A stretch of 64,000 nucleotides of DNA, taken from assembly GCA_046331545.1 (NCBI GenBank), contig JAXLQR010000002.1, forward strand, positions 2,170,001 to 2,234,000. Direction: 5' to 3'. How positions within the stretch are numbered: position 1 is the stretch's first letter; every line of letters starts with the position of its first letter. Under the pieces are notes generated by a model. It did no database searches. It saw only the letters and a program-made list of their open reading frames with translations, and had not been told where the DNA came from. Made by a program: the position numbers and the translations under genes. Origin of the DNA: JADJVL01 sp046331545 (GTDB lineage Bacteria > Acidobacteriota > Holophagae > Holophagales > Holophagaceae). Below are positions 1 through 8,749 of this stretch, piece by piece.

Positions 1-1046
1 GCGGGCAGGTCCTTGTGCTCGGCGGCGACATCGACGACCTGGTGGCGCAGATCGGCCACCTGAAGGGGCGCATCCTCCTACTTGGAGAACCGCCCAAGCC
101 CAAGGGGGACCGCAAGGCCTTCGGCGAGAAGGTCCAGCAGTTCATGAAGGCGATGAAGGAGGAGGGCATCGCCGCCCTCATCCTCGGGTCCGACAAGAAG
201 GACGGCCAGATGAACATGGGCGGCAGCCCGAAGCCCGACTGGGGCCTGCCCCCGGTCCCGACGGCGATGATGCAGCACGAGCACGCGCAGATGCTGGTGC
301 GGCTCGCGGCGCGCAAGCAGCCCGTGGCGCTCGAGCTGGAGCTGGGCGGCAAGGCCTCCGAGAAACCCGTCCAGGCCTACAACTCCATCGCCGAGATCAC
401 CGGTTCCGAGAAGCCCGGCGAGATCGTGCTCCTCGGCGCCCACATGGACAGCTGGGACCTGGGCACCGGCGCCACGGACAACGGCACGGGCACCGTGGCG
501 GTGCTGGAGGCCCTGCGGGCCATCAAGGCCAGCGGCCTGAAGCCCCGGCGGACCATCCGCGTGGCCCTCTTCTCCGGCGAGGAACAGGGCATCTTCGGCA
601 GCAGCGCCTACGTCAAGGCGCACCAGGCCGAACTGGCGGACCACCAGGCCGTGCTCATCCACGACCTGGGCTCGGGGCGGGTCGGCGGCTGGGCCCTCCA
701 GGGCCGGGAGGACCTGCGCGGCCTGATGGCCCGGGCCATCGCGCCCCTGCAGGAGGAGGGCGTGAAGGAGCTGCCTCTTGAAGGCTCCAACGACAGCGAC
801 CACGCGCCCTTCGTGAAGGCGGGCGTGCCGGCCTTCTTCGGCGTCCAGGAGCAGCGGGACTACTTCACCTCCACCCACCACAGCCAGACGGACACCTTCG
901 ACCACGTCGAGCCCAAGGACCTGGTCCAGGGTGCCGCCGCCCTGGCCGTCACCGCGTGGGAGCTGGCCAACCTGGACGAGCGCCTGCCCCACAAGGACGC
1001 GAAGGCGTCGGCCCGGCAGCCCGAGGCGGCCGCCGCGACGCATTGA
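1..1046 (+). CDS. M28 family metallopeptidase, 5' end cut off by the window
   Basis: Zinc-dependent exopeptidase of family M28, probably secreted like its relatives. The reading frame is already open at base 3, so the true start and any signal peptide lie outside the window. The M28 metal and catalytic set is visible: GAHMDSWDLGTGATDNGTG carries the first His and the bridging Asp, SGEEQG the Glu pair, SDHAPF an Asp ligand and STHHSQTDTF the last His. The part before the catalytic domain (about the first 120 visible residues) resembles the inserted PA-type region of larger M28 enzymes. The protein ends in an Ala/Lys-rich tail. The substrate cannot be told. A second M28 enzyme lies at 22565-24199. 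The next gene is convergent. Confidence 0.88.
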   Translation, partial: GQVLVLGGDIDDLVAQIGHLKGRILLLGEPPKPKGDRKAFGEKVQQFMKAMKEEGIAALILGSDKKDGQMNMGGSPKPDWGLPPVPTAMMQHEHAQMLVRLAARKQPVALELELGGKASEKPVQAYNSIAEITGSEKPGEIVLLGAHMDSWDLGTGATDNGTGTVAVLEALRAIKASGLKPRRTIRVALFSGEEQGIFGSSAYVKAHQAELADHQAVLIHDLGSGRVGGWALQGREDLRGLMARAIAPLQEEGVKELPLEGSNDSDHAPFVKAGVPAFFGVQEQRDYFTSTHHSQTDTFDHVEPKDLVQGAAALAVTAWELANLDERLPHKDAKASARQPEAAAATH

Positions 1047-1071
1047 GGGCGCGTGGACGGGGGGCGGGCCC

Positions 1072-2112
1072 TCAGCCCGTCCCGGCCGCCAGCTTGATGA
1101 ACGCGTCCAGGGCCTGGCTGGGCCCCATGGCGAGGATCTCGTCCCCGGGCAGGAACTGCTCGTGCCCCTGGGGATTGAACTTCAAGGGCTGCCCGTCCCG
1201 CTGGATGCCCACCACCAGCGCGCCGGTCTTGTCCCGCAGGCGGGCCTCCCGGAGGGTCTGCCCGGCGAGCTCCGAGGCGGCGGCGATCCGGATGCGCTCC
1301 ATGCCGATCTCGAACTGGTCCTCCTGCAGGACCACGTCGTAGAAGTTCATCATCTCGGGGCGCAGGAGCAGCGCGGCCATGCGCCGACCGCCGATCTCGT
1401 AGGGGCTGACGATGTGGTCGGCCCCCGCGGCCTTGAGCTGCTTCTCGGTGCCCAGCTTGGCGCTGCGCGCCACCACCGGCAGGTCGGGCCGGAGCTGCTT
1501 GGCGGTGAGCGTCACCAGCACGTTGTCGGCGTCGCTGGTGAGCGCCGCGATGAGTCCCTTGGCCCGCATGATGCCCGCGCGCTGGAGGACGAACTCGTCC
1601 ATGGCGTTGCCGTGGATGATGATGTCCCGGGCGAACCGCGGGTTGGTGCCCTTGTTCGTGTCCTGCTCGATGATCACGAAGGGCGTGTTGGCCTGCTGCA
1701 GCTCCCAGGCGGCCTGGAAGCCCATCTTGCCGAGGCCGCACACGATGATGTGGTCCTCGTAGGTCTCGAGCCGCTTCTCCATGCGCCGCTCCTTGAGGTA
1801 GCCCTGCAGGTCGCCCTCGACGATGAGGGCCGTGAGGTTGGAGGCGGCGTAGGTGCCCACGCCCAGGCCCGCCACCAGGTAGAACATCGTGAACAGCTTC
1901 GTGGCCTCGTTCACCGTGCCCAGTTCCCGGAAGCCGACGGTGAAGAGGGTGGTGATGGCCATGTAGAAGGCGTCCAGCCAGCCCAGGCGGGCGAGCACGT
2001 GGTAGCCGGCGGCCCCGGCCAGCACCACGAGGAGCATCAGGCTGAGGGCGTGGCGCAGCCGCTTCATGGGCGGCGTGCTGCGGATGCGGTACTGCCTCAG
2101 CTCCATGGGCAT
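1072..2112 (-). CDS. Two-TM potassium channel with C-terminal RCK/TrkA domains
   Basis: A 346-residue inner-membrane ion channel. Transmembrane helices lie near residues 20-40 and 70-90, with a pore loop between them (TTLFTVGF, filter residues 58-61). The cytoplasmic part holds an RCK N-domain with a nucleotide-binding glycine motif (CGLGKMG, about 126-132) and an RCK C-domain near residues 250-335. RCK domains gate K+ channels in response to nucleotides or ions. The filter reads TVGF rather than the classical TVGYG, so strict K+ selectivity is not assured. The ATG at 2112 is chosen because a TAGCGT -10-like element ends exactly six bases before it, which fits a leaderless mRNA. No Shine-Dalgarno sequence is seen. 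It converges on the M28 gene. Confidence 0.87.
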   Translation of the reverse strand: MPMELRQYRIRSTPPMKRLRHALSLMLLVVLAGAAGYHVLARLGWLDAFYMAITTLFTVGFRELGTVNEATKLFTMFYLVAGLGVGTYAASNLTALIVEGDLQGYLKERRMEKRLETYEDHIIVCGLGKMGFQAAWELQQANTPFVIIEQDTNKGTNPRFARDIIIHGNAMDEFVLQRAGIMRAKGLIAALTSDADNVLVTLTAKQLRPDLPVVARSAKLGTEKQLKAAGADHIVSPYEIGGRRMAALLLRPEMMNFYDVVLQEDQFEIGMERIRIAAASELAGQTLREARLRDKTGALVVGIQRDGQPLKFNPQGHEQFLPGDEILAMGPSQALDAFIKLAAGTG

Positions 2113-2116
2113 GGCA

Positions 2117-2124
2117 CCACGCTA
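2117..2124 (-). promoter_or_regulatory. -10-like element TAGCGTGG of the channel gene
   Basis: On the minus strand TAGCGT is followed by GGTGCC and then the ATG at 2112. Six bases between hexamer and ATG would place the transcription start on the start codon. The identical 17-base run ending in ATG occurs upstream of the unrelated gene at 42111. No convincing -35 is seen. Confidence 0.5.
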
Positions 2125-2164
2125 GCGCGGAACCCTCCGGCGCGGGGCACTCCCGGGCCGCCCC

Positions 2165-2608
2165 TCAGCCCGGAAGGTTGGGCTTGATGGCGAAATGGGC
2201 CGTGCAGAGCCCCACGATGGTGGCGCCGCAGAGGATCCTGCACTCGGTGACGCCGCCCCGGGCGGAGATCCGCACCACCTGGGCCTCCGCCCGGGTCTCC
2301 CCCCGGGCGGGCTCCAGGTAGCGGATGTGGAGGTCGCTGGTGGCGAAGGGCATGAGCCCGTCGAAGGCGGTGGACAGGGCGAGGGCGGAGACCATGTCCG
2401 CCATGGTCGCCAGGACCCCGCCGTTCACGTTGCCCCGCGGCCCGTTGATGACGGCGGGGCCCGGCTTCAGGAGCATCCGCGCCTGCCCGGGGGCCACCTC
2501 CTCGATGCTGAGGTTCCAGCCGCTGATCAGGGGCCAGGGATGGAAGCGCGCCCGCAGCCTCTCCAGGAGGTCGGGCGCGACGGCATCAGGGATCCTCGGC
2601 TTGGCCAT
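2165..2608 (-). CDS. PaaI-type hotdog-fold thioesterase
   Basis: A 147-residue single-domain protein of the hotdog thioesterase superfamily, which hydrolyses acyl-CoA or similar thioesters in the cytoplasm. The signature NVNGGVLATMADMVSALALS (about residues 60-80) matches the conserved helix region of PaaI-like enzymes, with an Asn-Gly-Gly turn before the hot-dog helix. Length is typical. Nothing in the neighbourhood fixes the substrate: a K+ channel gene lies downstream on the same strand and small secreted proteins lie upstream. The ATG at 2608 lies five bases after a TAGACT element, so the mRNA is probably leaderless. Confidence 0.82.
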   Translation of the reverse strand: MAKPRIPDAVAPDLLERLRARFHPWPLISGWNLSIEEVAPGQARMLLKPGPAVINGPRGNVNGGVLATMADMVSALALSTAFDGLMPFATSDLHIRYLEPARGETRAEAQVVRISARGGVTECRILCGATIVGLCTAHFAIKPNLPG

Positions 2609-2611
2609 GCC

Positions 2612-2619
2612 CCAGTCTA
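2612..2619 (-). promoter_or_regulatory. -10-like element TAGACTGG of the thioesterase gene
   Basis: The minus strand reads TAGACT, then GGGGC, then the ATG at 2608, a five-base spacing that predicts a leaderless transcript. The same octamer recurs before genes at 3481, 30825 and 52519. Confidence 0.5.
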
Positions 2620-2708
2620 GGGCCCCTTGTGCCGGTCACGGTCTAGGGGCCCTTGCCGAGCGGCCAGTGATTTCCTGGGCGGTCGGTCAGGGCCCCTGGT
2701 GCCGGCCA
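2619..2708. repeat. Imperfect 20-bp direct repeat in an intergenic gap
   Basis: The 20-mers at 2619-2638 and 2689-2708 (both beginning AGGGCCCCT and containing GTGCCGG) match at 18 of 20 positions. They lie in the 124-bp gap between the thioesterase gene and the first small secreted protein gene. Function unknown; it could be a decayed duplication. Confidence 0.4.
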
Positions 2709-2732
2709 GGGCCTCGGGCGCCCGCGCTCCCC

Positions 2733-3110
2733 TCAGGCCTTGGCCTTCCGCAGGGTGAACACGAGGTCCGCGCGGTGGTCCGCCTCCAGGTGGACCGGCT
2801 GCTCCTCCGGCGCGAAGCCCCTGAGCCGGATGCGCACGAAGTAGTGGCCGGCGGGCACCAGGAGCAGCTGCACGAAGCCCGACTGGCCGGTGGTGCCGGC
2901 GCGCTCCCGGGTCCCGCCCGCGTGGTCCACGGAGACGCTGGCCCCCTCCAGGGCCTTCCCCTCCTCGTCCTTCACTTCCACCACGAGGGTCGCGTACTTC
3001 CGCTGGGTCGTGTCCGGAGGCGCCTCCTGGGGGGACTTCGGGGGTTCCTGGGCGGTGACCGGGGCGGTGGCCAGGAGGGCGAGCAGGGCGGGGAGGGCGA
3101 ATGGCTTCAT
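2733..3110 (-). CDS. Small secreted carboxypeptidase-regulatory-like protein (1 of 3)
   Basis: A 125-residue protein with an N-terminal signal peptide (MKPFALPALLALLATAPVTA) and a single beta-sandwich resembling the carboxypeptidase regulatory-like / Cna-B fold. It shows VVEVKDEEGKALEGASVSV, then a central glycine turn, then LLVPAGHYFVRIRLRGF. These folds normally act as stalk or binding modules on exported proteins; here the module stands alone. Two relatives follow the same plan at 3125-3481 and 3590-3925 in the same orientation, which suggests local duplication. Only 14 bases separate it from the upstream relative. No enzymatic residues are recognised and no function can be assigned. Confidence 0.68.
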   Translation of the reverse strand: MKPFALPALLALLATAPVTAQEPPKSPQEAPPDTTQRKYATLVVEVKDEEGKALEGASVSVDHAGGTRERAGTTGQSGFVQLLLVPAGHYFVRIRLRGFAPEEQPVHLEADHRADLVFTLRKAKA

Positions 3111-3124
3111 GGGGTCTCCAGGGT

Positions 3125-3481
3125 TCAGCGGTCCAGGTGGGCCTTCTTGGCGGGCGCGGGGGTCTCCTTGACCATCCGGATCTCGAGCTTCCGGAGGCCT
3201 TCCGCTTCGAGCGCGACCTCCTGGACCTGGGTCCGGAACCCCTCCTTCTCCGCCTTCAGCCGGTACTTGCCGAGGGGCAGGCTGCCGAAGGAGGCCAGAC
3301 CGAGCTCATTGGTCTCGGAAGTCAGGCCCCGCTGGTTGCCCTCCAGGGTGAGCCTCACGCCGGCCATGGGGTCGCCCGGGATGTCCCGCGCCATCACCTG
3401 GACCGTCGCCATCCGGGGTTCGGAGGGCGCCTGGGCGAGGGCGACGAGGGCGGCGAGGGGCAGGGAAAGCGGCAGGGGCAT
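3125..3481 (-). CDS. Small secreted carboxypeptidase-regulatory-like protein (2 of 3)
   Basis: A 118-residue protein with a signal peptide over about the first 20 residues, then VQVMARDIPGDPMAGVRLTL and SLPLGKYRLKAEKEGF, the strands and Pro-Gly turn shared with its two neighbours. The C-terminus is Lys-rich. It is the middle member of the tandem trio. A TAGACTGG element at 3547-3554 lies about 65 bases upstream of the start, and a perfect 10-bp hairpin (3511-3536) falls inside the resulting leader. A GGAG sequence sits just before the ATG. Function unknown. Confidence 0.65.
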   Translation of the reverse strand: MPLPLSLPLAALVALAQAPSEPRMATVQVMARDIPGDPMAGVRLTLEGNQRGLTSETNELGLASFGSLPLGKYRLKAEKEGFRTQVQEVALEAEGLRKLEIRMVKETPAPAKKAHLDR

Positions 3482-3510
3482 GGCGGCTCCAGGGGATGGA
3501 TGGCGCGGGC

Positions 3511-3536
3511 CCGGGGGAGGTTCCTCCCTCCCCCGG
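3511..3536 (-). other. Perfect 10-bp hairpin in the leader of the 3481 gene
   Basis: CCGGGGGAGG at 3511-3520 and CCTCCCCCGG at 3527-3536 pair perfectly around a six-base loop. On the minus strand it lies between the likely promoter at 3547-3554 and the start codon at 3481. No U-run follows, so it is more likely a leader structure than a classical terminator. Confidence 0.5.
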
Positions 3537-3546
3537 ACGTCCCGGT

Positions 3547-3554
3547 CCAGTCTA
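3547..3554 (-). promoter_or_regulatory. -10-like element TAGACTGG upstream of the 3481 gene
   Basis: An exact TAGACTGG on the minus strand in the 108-bp gap between two of the small secreted protein genes. It predicts a transcript with a leader of about 60 bases. No clear -35. Confidence 0.4.
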
Positions 3555-3589
3555 GCCGCTCGGGCAGGGGGCGGTCCGGTCCCGCGGGC

Positions 3590-3925
3590 TCAGGCCTCCG
3601 GCTTCAGCCGGAACTCCAGGGAGGCGGGCTCGTCCTTGGGAATGGCGACCGTGGCCTCCTGGAAGCGGAAGCCGCCCTTGGCGGCGTTCACGCGGTAGCT
3701 TCCCGGCTTCAGGTCGGGGATGCGGGCGACCCCGTCGGGACCGGTGAGCTGCACCCGGACCGGCTGGGCGAAGACCCGGACGGTGGCCTCCGGGAGCGGA
3801 TGGCCCTGCTCGTCCAGGACGCGGACCTCTAGAAGCGGGGCCACGGCCTTGGCCGGCGGGGTGGCAGGCCCGGGGGCCTGGCCGGGGAGGGAGAGGGCAG
3901 CGATGAGGAAGATGCCAGGAATCAT
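3590..3925 (-). CDS. Small secreted carboxypeptidase-regulatory-like protein (3 of 3)
   Basis: A 111-residue protein with a short signal peptide (MIPGIFLIAALSLPGQA) and the same beta-sandwich pattern as its two downstream neighbours: LEVRVLDEQGHPLPEATVRV, then GVARIPDLKPGSYRVNAAKG. It is first in transcription order of the trio. The start is strongly supported: an AAAGGAGG Shine-Dalgarno lies eight bases before the ATG, much better than most genes here. Pro/Ala-rich linker residues follow the signal. No function is recognised; an exported binding or structural module is an inference. Confidence 0.68.
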   Translation of the reverse strand: MIPGIFLIAALSLPGQAPGPATPPAKAVAPLLEVRVLDEQGHPLPEATVRVFAQPVRVQLTGPDGVARIPDLKPGSYRVNAAKGGFRFQEATVAIPKDEPASLEFRLKPEA

Positions 3926-3983
3926 GATCTTGAACCTCCTTTCACCTGACGTCGAACGTCGTGCAGGAAGTCCGGAAAAGGTT

Positions 3984-5027
<1,044 letters not shown>

Positions 5028-5101
5028 GGATCCGTCTCCAGCCCTCCAGTCTGACAGGGCGGGGCCGGGCCTTCAGCCCAGGGTTCCGGACGGCCCGCGG
5101 C

Positions 5102-7216
5102 TCAGTCCAGGCGCCGGGTGGCGGCGGCGACACCACTGGCGGCCAGGGCCAGCTCGTAGAGCCGGGCCTGGCTGCGCAGCGCGGGGCCGTCGGCGAAGCC
5201 CCGGCGAAGCACCTCCCCCTGCATGCCGAGCACGCGGCCCTTCACGGTGTCGTGGAGCTGGATCTCGAGCATGTCCACCACCTCGGCCGCCAGCAGGGGA
5301 TCCACCAGCGGGAAGGCCACTTCCACCCGATGGTCCAGGTTGCGCTGCATGAGGTCCGCCGAGGCGAGGAAGGTCTCCGGATGGCCGTCGTTGGCGAAGT
5401 GGTAGACCCGGGCGTGCTCGAGGAAGCGGTCGAGGATGCTGATGACCCGGATGTTCTCCGACAGGTCCTCGATCCCGGGCCGCAGGCAGCACGTGCCCCG
5501 CACGATGAGGTCGACCTTCACGCCGTCCTGGCTGGCCTCGTAGAGCGCCTGGATCATCTCGGGGTCCACGATGGCGTTGACCTTCAGGATCATGCGGGCG
5601 GGCCGGCCCGCCCGGGCGTGGGCGCGCTCCCGTTCGACGCGCTGGAGGAGGGCCTTCTTGAGGTGGTTGGGGGCCAGCAGGATCTGGTTGAACCGGGGCG
5701 GCCGGGTGTAGCCGGTGAGCAGGTTGAAGAGGTTGCTCAGGTCCTCGCCGAACTCGGATCGGGCGGTGAGCAGGCCGATGTCGCAGTAGAGGCGGCTGGT
5801 GCGCTCGTTGTAGTTGCCGGTGCTGAGGTGGCAGTAGCGGCGGATGGTCCCGCCCTCCTGGCGCACCACGAGGCAGGCCTTGCCGTGGGTCTTGTAGCCC
5901 GGCAGCCCGTACACCACGTGGACGCCCGCGCGCTCCAGGCGGCGGGCCCAGGCGATGTTGGCCTCCTCGTCGAAGCGGGCACGCAGCTCCACGATGGCCG
6001 CCACCTGCTTGCCGCGCTCGGCGGCCCGCTCGAGGGCGGCGGCCACGGGGCTCGTGGCGCTCAGGCGGTAGAGCATCATCTTGATGGCCAGCACCTTGGG
6101 GTCGTCGGCCGCTTCCCGGACGAAGCGCACGACGCTGTCGTCGAAGCTCTGGTAGGGATGCTGGAGCAGGATGTCGTGCTTCGCCACCGCGTCGAAGACG
6201 CTGCCGGCCTCCTCGATGGCCGCCACGGGGGCGGGGGGCAGGGGCGCCTCCTTCCGGTGCGGGAGGTCCAGCTGGTTGTACAGCTGCATGAGGTCCGAGA
6301 AGGCGGTGAACCCTTCCGTGGGATAGAGGTCCTCGGGGCTCAGCTCGAGCTCGGAGATGAGCAGGTCGAGGAGGCTCCGGCTCAGGCCCACCTCGTACTG
6401 GAGGCGCACGGCCATGCCCCGGCGGCGATTGCGCAGGCCCTCCTCCACGGTCTTCATGAGGTCCTCGCCGGCGTCCTCCTCCAGGGGCAGGTCGTTGTCC
6501 CGGGTGACGCGCACGGTGGCGCAGCTCTTCACCGCGTAGCCGCTGAAGAGGTGGTCCAGGTGCATGCGGACCACGTCCTCCTGGGGGATGAATTCGTGGA
6601 TGCCCCGCTCGCTGGGCAGCTTCAGGAAGCGCGGCGCCACGCTGGTGGGGACGTGGATGATGGAAAGCTCGGAGAGGGGCAGGCGCTCGGTGGCCTCCAG
6701 GGTCTCGTCGGCCTCCAGTTCAGTGAGCAGCACCAGGGCGCGGTTGCCCAGCCGCGGGAAGGGATGGCCCGTGTCCACCGCGAGGGGCGTGATCAGGGGG
6801 AGCAGGGTGTGGTGGAAGTGGTGGCCGGCGAAGGCGCGCTGGTTGGCGTCGAGCTCGTGGGGACGCAGGATGGCGATGCCCTCGGCCTCGAGGGCGGGGG
6901 CGATCTGCTGGTGGAAGATCCCGTGCTGGCGGTGGGCCAGTTCGTGCACGCGCCTCGAGAGCGCCTCCAGCACCTGCCGCGGGGTGAGGCCTTCCGGTCC
7001 CGGCACGGCGAGGCCGGCGTCGATCTGGCGCCAGATCCCCGCCACCCGGACCATGAAGAACTCGTCCCAGTTGTTCGACACGATGCTGAGGAACTTCACC
7101 CGCTCCAGGAGGGGCACGGACGGATCCTCGGCCTCGTCCAGCACGCGCTCGTTGAAGGCCAGCCAGCTCAGCTCGCGGTTGAGGAGGTGCTCGGGTCTGG
7201 GGAGGTTGCGGGTCAT
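5102..7216 (-). CDS. ppk1: Polyphosphate kinase 1
   Basis: A 704-residue enzyme that reversibly polymerises the terminal phosphate of ATP into inorganic polyphosphate. The N-terminus shows the family opening (LLNRELSWLAFNERVLDEA). The C-terminal PLD-like catalytic half holds GLPGYKTHGKACLVV with the His expected to be phosphorylated, RYCHLSTGNYNERTSRLYCD, and a later His-containing stretch (FHFANDGHPETFLASADLMQ region, near 595-615). Length is normal for PPK1. No ppx is visible beside it. The start at 7216 is the first ATG that gives the conserved N-terminus. The 200-bp gap to rplY on the other strand probably holds divergent promoters. Confidence 0.96.
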   Translation of the reverse strand: MTRNLPRPEHLLNRELSWLAFNERVLDEAEDPSVPLLERVKFLSIVSNNWDEFFMVRVAGIWRQIDAGLAVPGPEGLTPRQVLEALSRRVHELAHRQHGIFHQQIAPALEAEGIAILRPHELDANQRAFAGHHFHHTLLPLITPLAVDTGHPFPRLGNRALVLLTELEADETLEATERLPLSELSIIHVPTSVAPRFLKLPSERGIHEFIPQEDVVRMHLDHLFSGYAVKSCATVRVTRDNDLPLEEDAGEDLMKTVEEGLRNRRRGMAVRLQYEVGLSRSLLDLLISELELSPEDLYPTEGFTAFSDLMQLYNQLDLPHRKEAPLPPAPVAAIEEAGSVFDAVAKHDILLQHPYQSFDDSVVRFVREAADDPKVLAIKMMLYRLSATSPVAAALERAAERGKQVAAIVELRARFDEEANIAWARRLERAGVHVVYGLPGYKTHGKACLVVRQEGGTIRRYCHLSTGNYNERTSRLYCDIGLLTARSEFGEDLSNLFNLLTGYTRPPRFNQILLAPNHLKKALLQRVERERAHARAGRPARMILKVNAIVDPEMIQALYEASQDGVKVDLIVRGTCCLRPGIEDLSENIRVISILDRFLEHARVYHFANDGHPETFLASADLMQRNLDHRVEVAFPLVDPLLAAEVVDMLEIQLHDTVKGRVLGMQGEVLRRGFADGPALRSQARLYELALAASGVAAATRRLD

Positions 7217-7280
7217 CGGGAGGCAGTATCGCGCCGGGGCGTGACGGGCGTGTGACCGCCCGGGGGGTGCCGGGCTCGAT

Positions 7281-7341
7281 TATCCTTGATTCCCAAGGGT
7301 TTCCCTGGGATGCTTTCCCTTCGCCCTGCCGGGCGTTGACA
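7281..7341 (+). promoter_or_regulatory. Possible promoter region of rplY
   Basis: The 200-bp gap between ppk1 and rplY holds TATCCTTG at 7281-7288, a relative of the -10-like element seen elsewhere, which would give a leader of about 125 bases. A separate TTGACA at 7336-7341 has no good -10 at normal spacing. Which is used cannot be decided by eye. Confidence 0.25.
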
Positions 7342-7417
7342 TCCAGAACCCGGGCCGAGGAGGCCCGCACCCCAACGAGAGGGCCCCTTCGGAGAAGCGG
7401 GCCAGGTAGGAGGAACC

Positions 7418-8059
7418 ATGAGCAACGACGTGATCGTCGTCTCCAAGCGCGAAACCTTCGGCAAGACCGCGATGCGCGACCTGCGCAAGTCCGGCATGCT
7501 GCCCGCCGTGGTCTACGGCCTGGGCGAGCCGCCGGTGGCCATCGCCATCAGCCCCAAGACGGTCGCCCGGATTATCTCGAGCGAGGCCGGCATGAACTCC
7601 GTGGTCTTCATGCAGCGCGAAGGCACGGACATCAAGCGCCACGTCATCATCAAGGATGTGCAGCGCGACCCCGTCACCGGCCGCCTGCGCCACGTGGACT
7701 TCATGCGCGTCGATCCCGAGCACAAGGTCCGCGTGAAGGTGCCGGTGAAGCTCATCGGCGTGCCCTACGGCGTGAAGACCCAGAGCGGCATCCTCGACTT
7801 CGTCCACCGCGTCATCGAGATCGAGTGCCTCCCCAGCCTGATCCCCGCCCACGTGGATGTGAACGTCGAGGCCCTCAAGGTCGGCGACTCCATCCGCTTC
7901 GACCAGCTCGGCCTGGCTTCCACCCTCCGCATCCTGGGCGACGCCCATGAGGTGGTCGCCGCCGTCCACGGCAAGCCCGCCGAGGAGGAGGTCGCCGCCG
8001 CGGAGACCGCCGCCGAGCCCGAGGTGGTGGGTGGCAAGGGCAAGAAGGAGAAGAAGTAG
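7418..8059 (+). CDS. rplY: 50S ribosomal protein L25 / general stress protein Ctc
   Basis: A 213-residue long-form L25 (TL5/Ctc type) that binds 5S rRNA in the large subunit. The N-terminal L25 domain covers about residues 1-95 (start VVSKRETFGKTAMRDLRKSG). The TL5 C-terminal beta domain follows to about 185, then a low-complexity Ala/Glu tail ending KGKKEKK. A strong Shine-Dalgarno (AGGAGGAA) precedes the ATG. The pth gene follows, as in many bacteria, but a perfect UUCG hairpin at 8086-8109 separates the two. Confidence 0.95.
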   Translation: MSNDVIVVSKRETFGKTAMRDLRKSGMLPAVVYGLGEPPVAIAISPKTVARIISSEAGMNSVVFMQREGTDIKRHVIIKDVQRDPVTGRLRHVDFMRVDPEHKVRVKVPVKLIGVPYGVKTQSGILDFVHRVIEIECLPSLIPAHVDVNVEALKVGDSIRFDQLGLASTLRILGDAHEVVAAVHGKPAEEEVAAAETAAEPEVVGGKGKKEKK

Positions 8060-8085
8060 TCCTTCCCCACCCTGTGGATCATCTG

Positions 8086-8109
8086 GACGGGCGCCTTCGG
8101 GCGCCCGTC
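8086..8109 (+). terminator. UUCG-capped hairpin after rplY
   Basis: GACGGGCGCC at 8086-8095 and GGCGCCCGTC at 8100-8109 pair perfectly around TTCG, a very stable tetraloop. The sequence GCGTCTT follows, so the U-run is poor. Probably a terminator or transcript-end stabiliser between rplY and pth; read-through into pth is possible. Confidence 0.65.
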
Positions 8110-8143
8110 GCGTCTTGAGCCAGAGCCCAGAGCCCAACGCCCC

Positions 8144-8749
8144 ATGTGGACCCTCGTTCCCCTCGGCAACCCCGGCCCCGACTACGCCGCCACGCGCCAC
8201 AACCTGGGGCGGCTGATGCTGCAGCGCTGGATGGAGGACCGGGAGCTCGCGCCGAAGCCCTCGAAGCGCTTCCCCTCCGGCAGCCTCTACCCGCTCGCCG
8301 ACAAGCTCCAGGCCCTGGTGCCCAGCACCTACATGAACCTCAGCGGCGAAGCCTGCGCCCAGGCCGACGGGGCGGGTGTCTACGCGAGGCGCATGGTCCT
8401 CCTCTACGACGACAAGGACCTGCCCCTGGGTCTCGGCCGTTTCCGCCTGGACGGCAGCGACGGCGGCCACAACGGCCTGAAGTCGGTGTTCCACCACCTG
8501 GGCACGGAGAAGATCGCCCGGCTGCGGCTGGGCATTGGGCCCTTCCAGCGGCCGCTGCACGAGTTCGTGCTGGGCGAATGGACGGACGCGGAGTGGGACC
8601 GCATCGAGGTCTTAGACGCGCCATTCGCGGCCTTCCTGGACCGGCTGTCGGAGACCGAGGATTTGGGGGGACTGGCGAACCAAGTGAACGGTGAGGCGTT
8701 CTGGGGCGCTTCGCCGCAGGGGGACAGGCCCGTAACCCCTAGGGCCTAG
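8144..8749 (+). CDS. pth: Peptidyl-tRNA hydrolase
   Basis: A 201-residue cytoplasmic enzyme that releases peptides from peptidyl-tRNA dropped by ribosomes. It carries the family signature GNPGPDYAATRHN (residues 8-20, with catalytic His19 and Asn20), then STYMNLSG, an acidic DDKDLPLG and GGHNGLKS, all in the expected order. The last 15 or so residues look non-conserved. Its 3' end overlaps by 11 bases the end of a convergent unknown gene (8739-9221). The ATG gives the canonical N-terminus. Shine-Dalgarno is weak. Confidence 0.94.
   Translation: MWTLVPLGNPGPDYAATRHNLGRLMLQRWMEDRELAPKPSKRFPSGSLYPLADKLQALVPSTYMNLSGEACAQADGAGVYARRMVLLYDDKDLPLGLGRFRLDGSDGGHNGLKSVFHHLGTEKIARLRLGIGPFQRPLHEFVLGEWTDAEWDRIEVLDAPFAAFLDRLSETEDLGGLANQVNGEAFWGASPQGDRPVTPRA

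Noticed and set aside
7336..7341. TTGACA before rplY as a -35
   Set aside because: No reasonable -10 lies 16-18 bases downstream, so it is probably chance.
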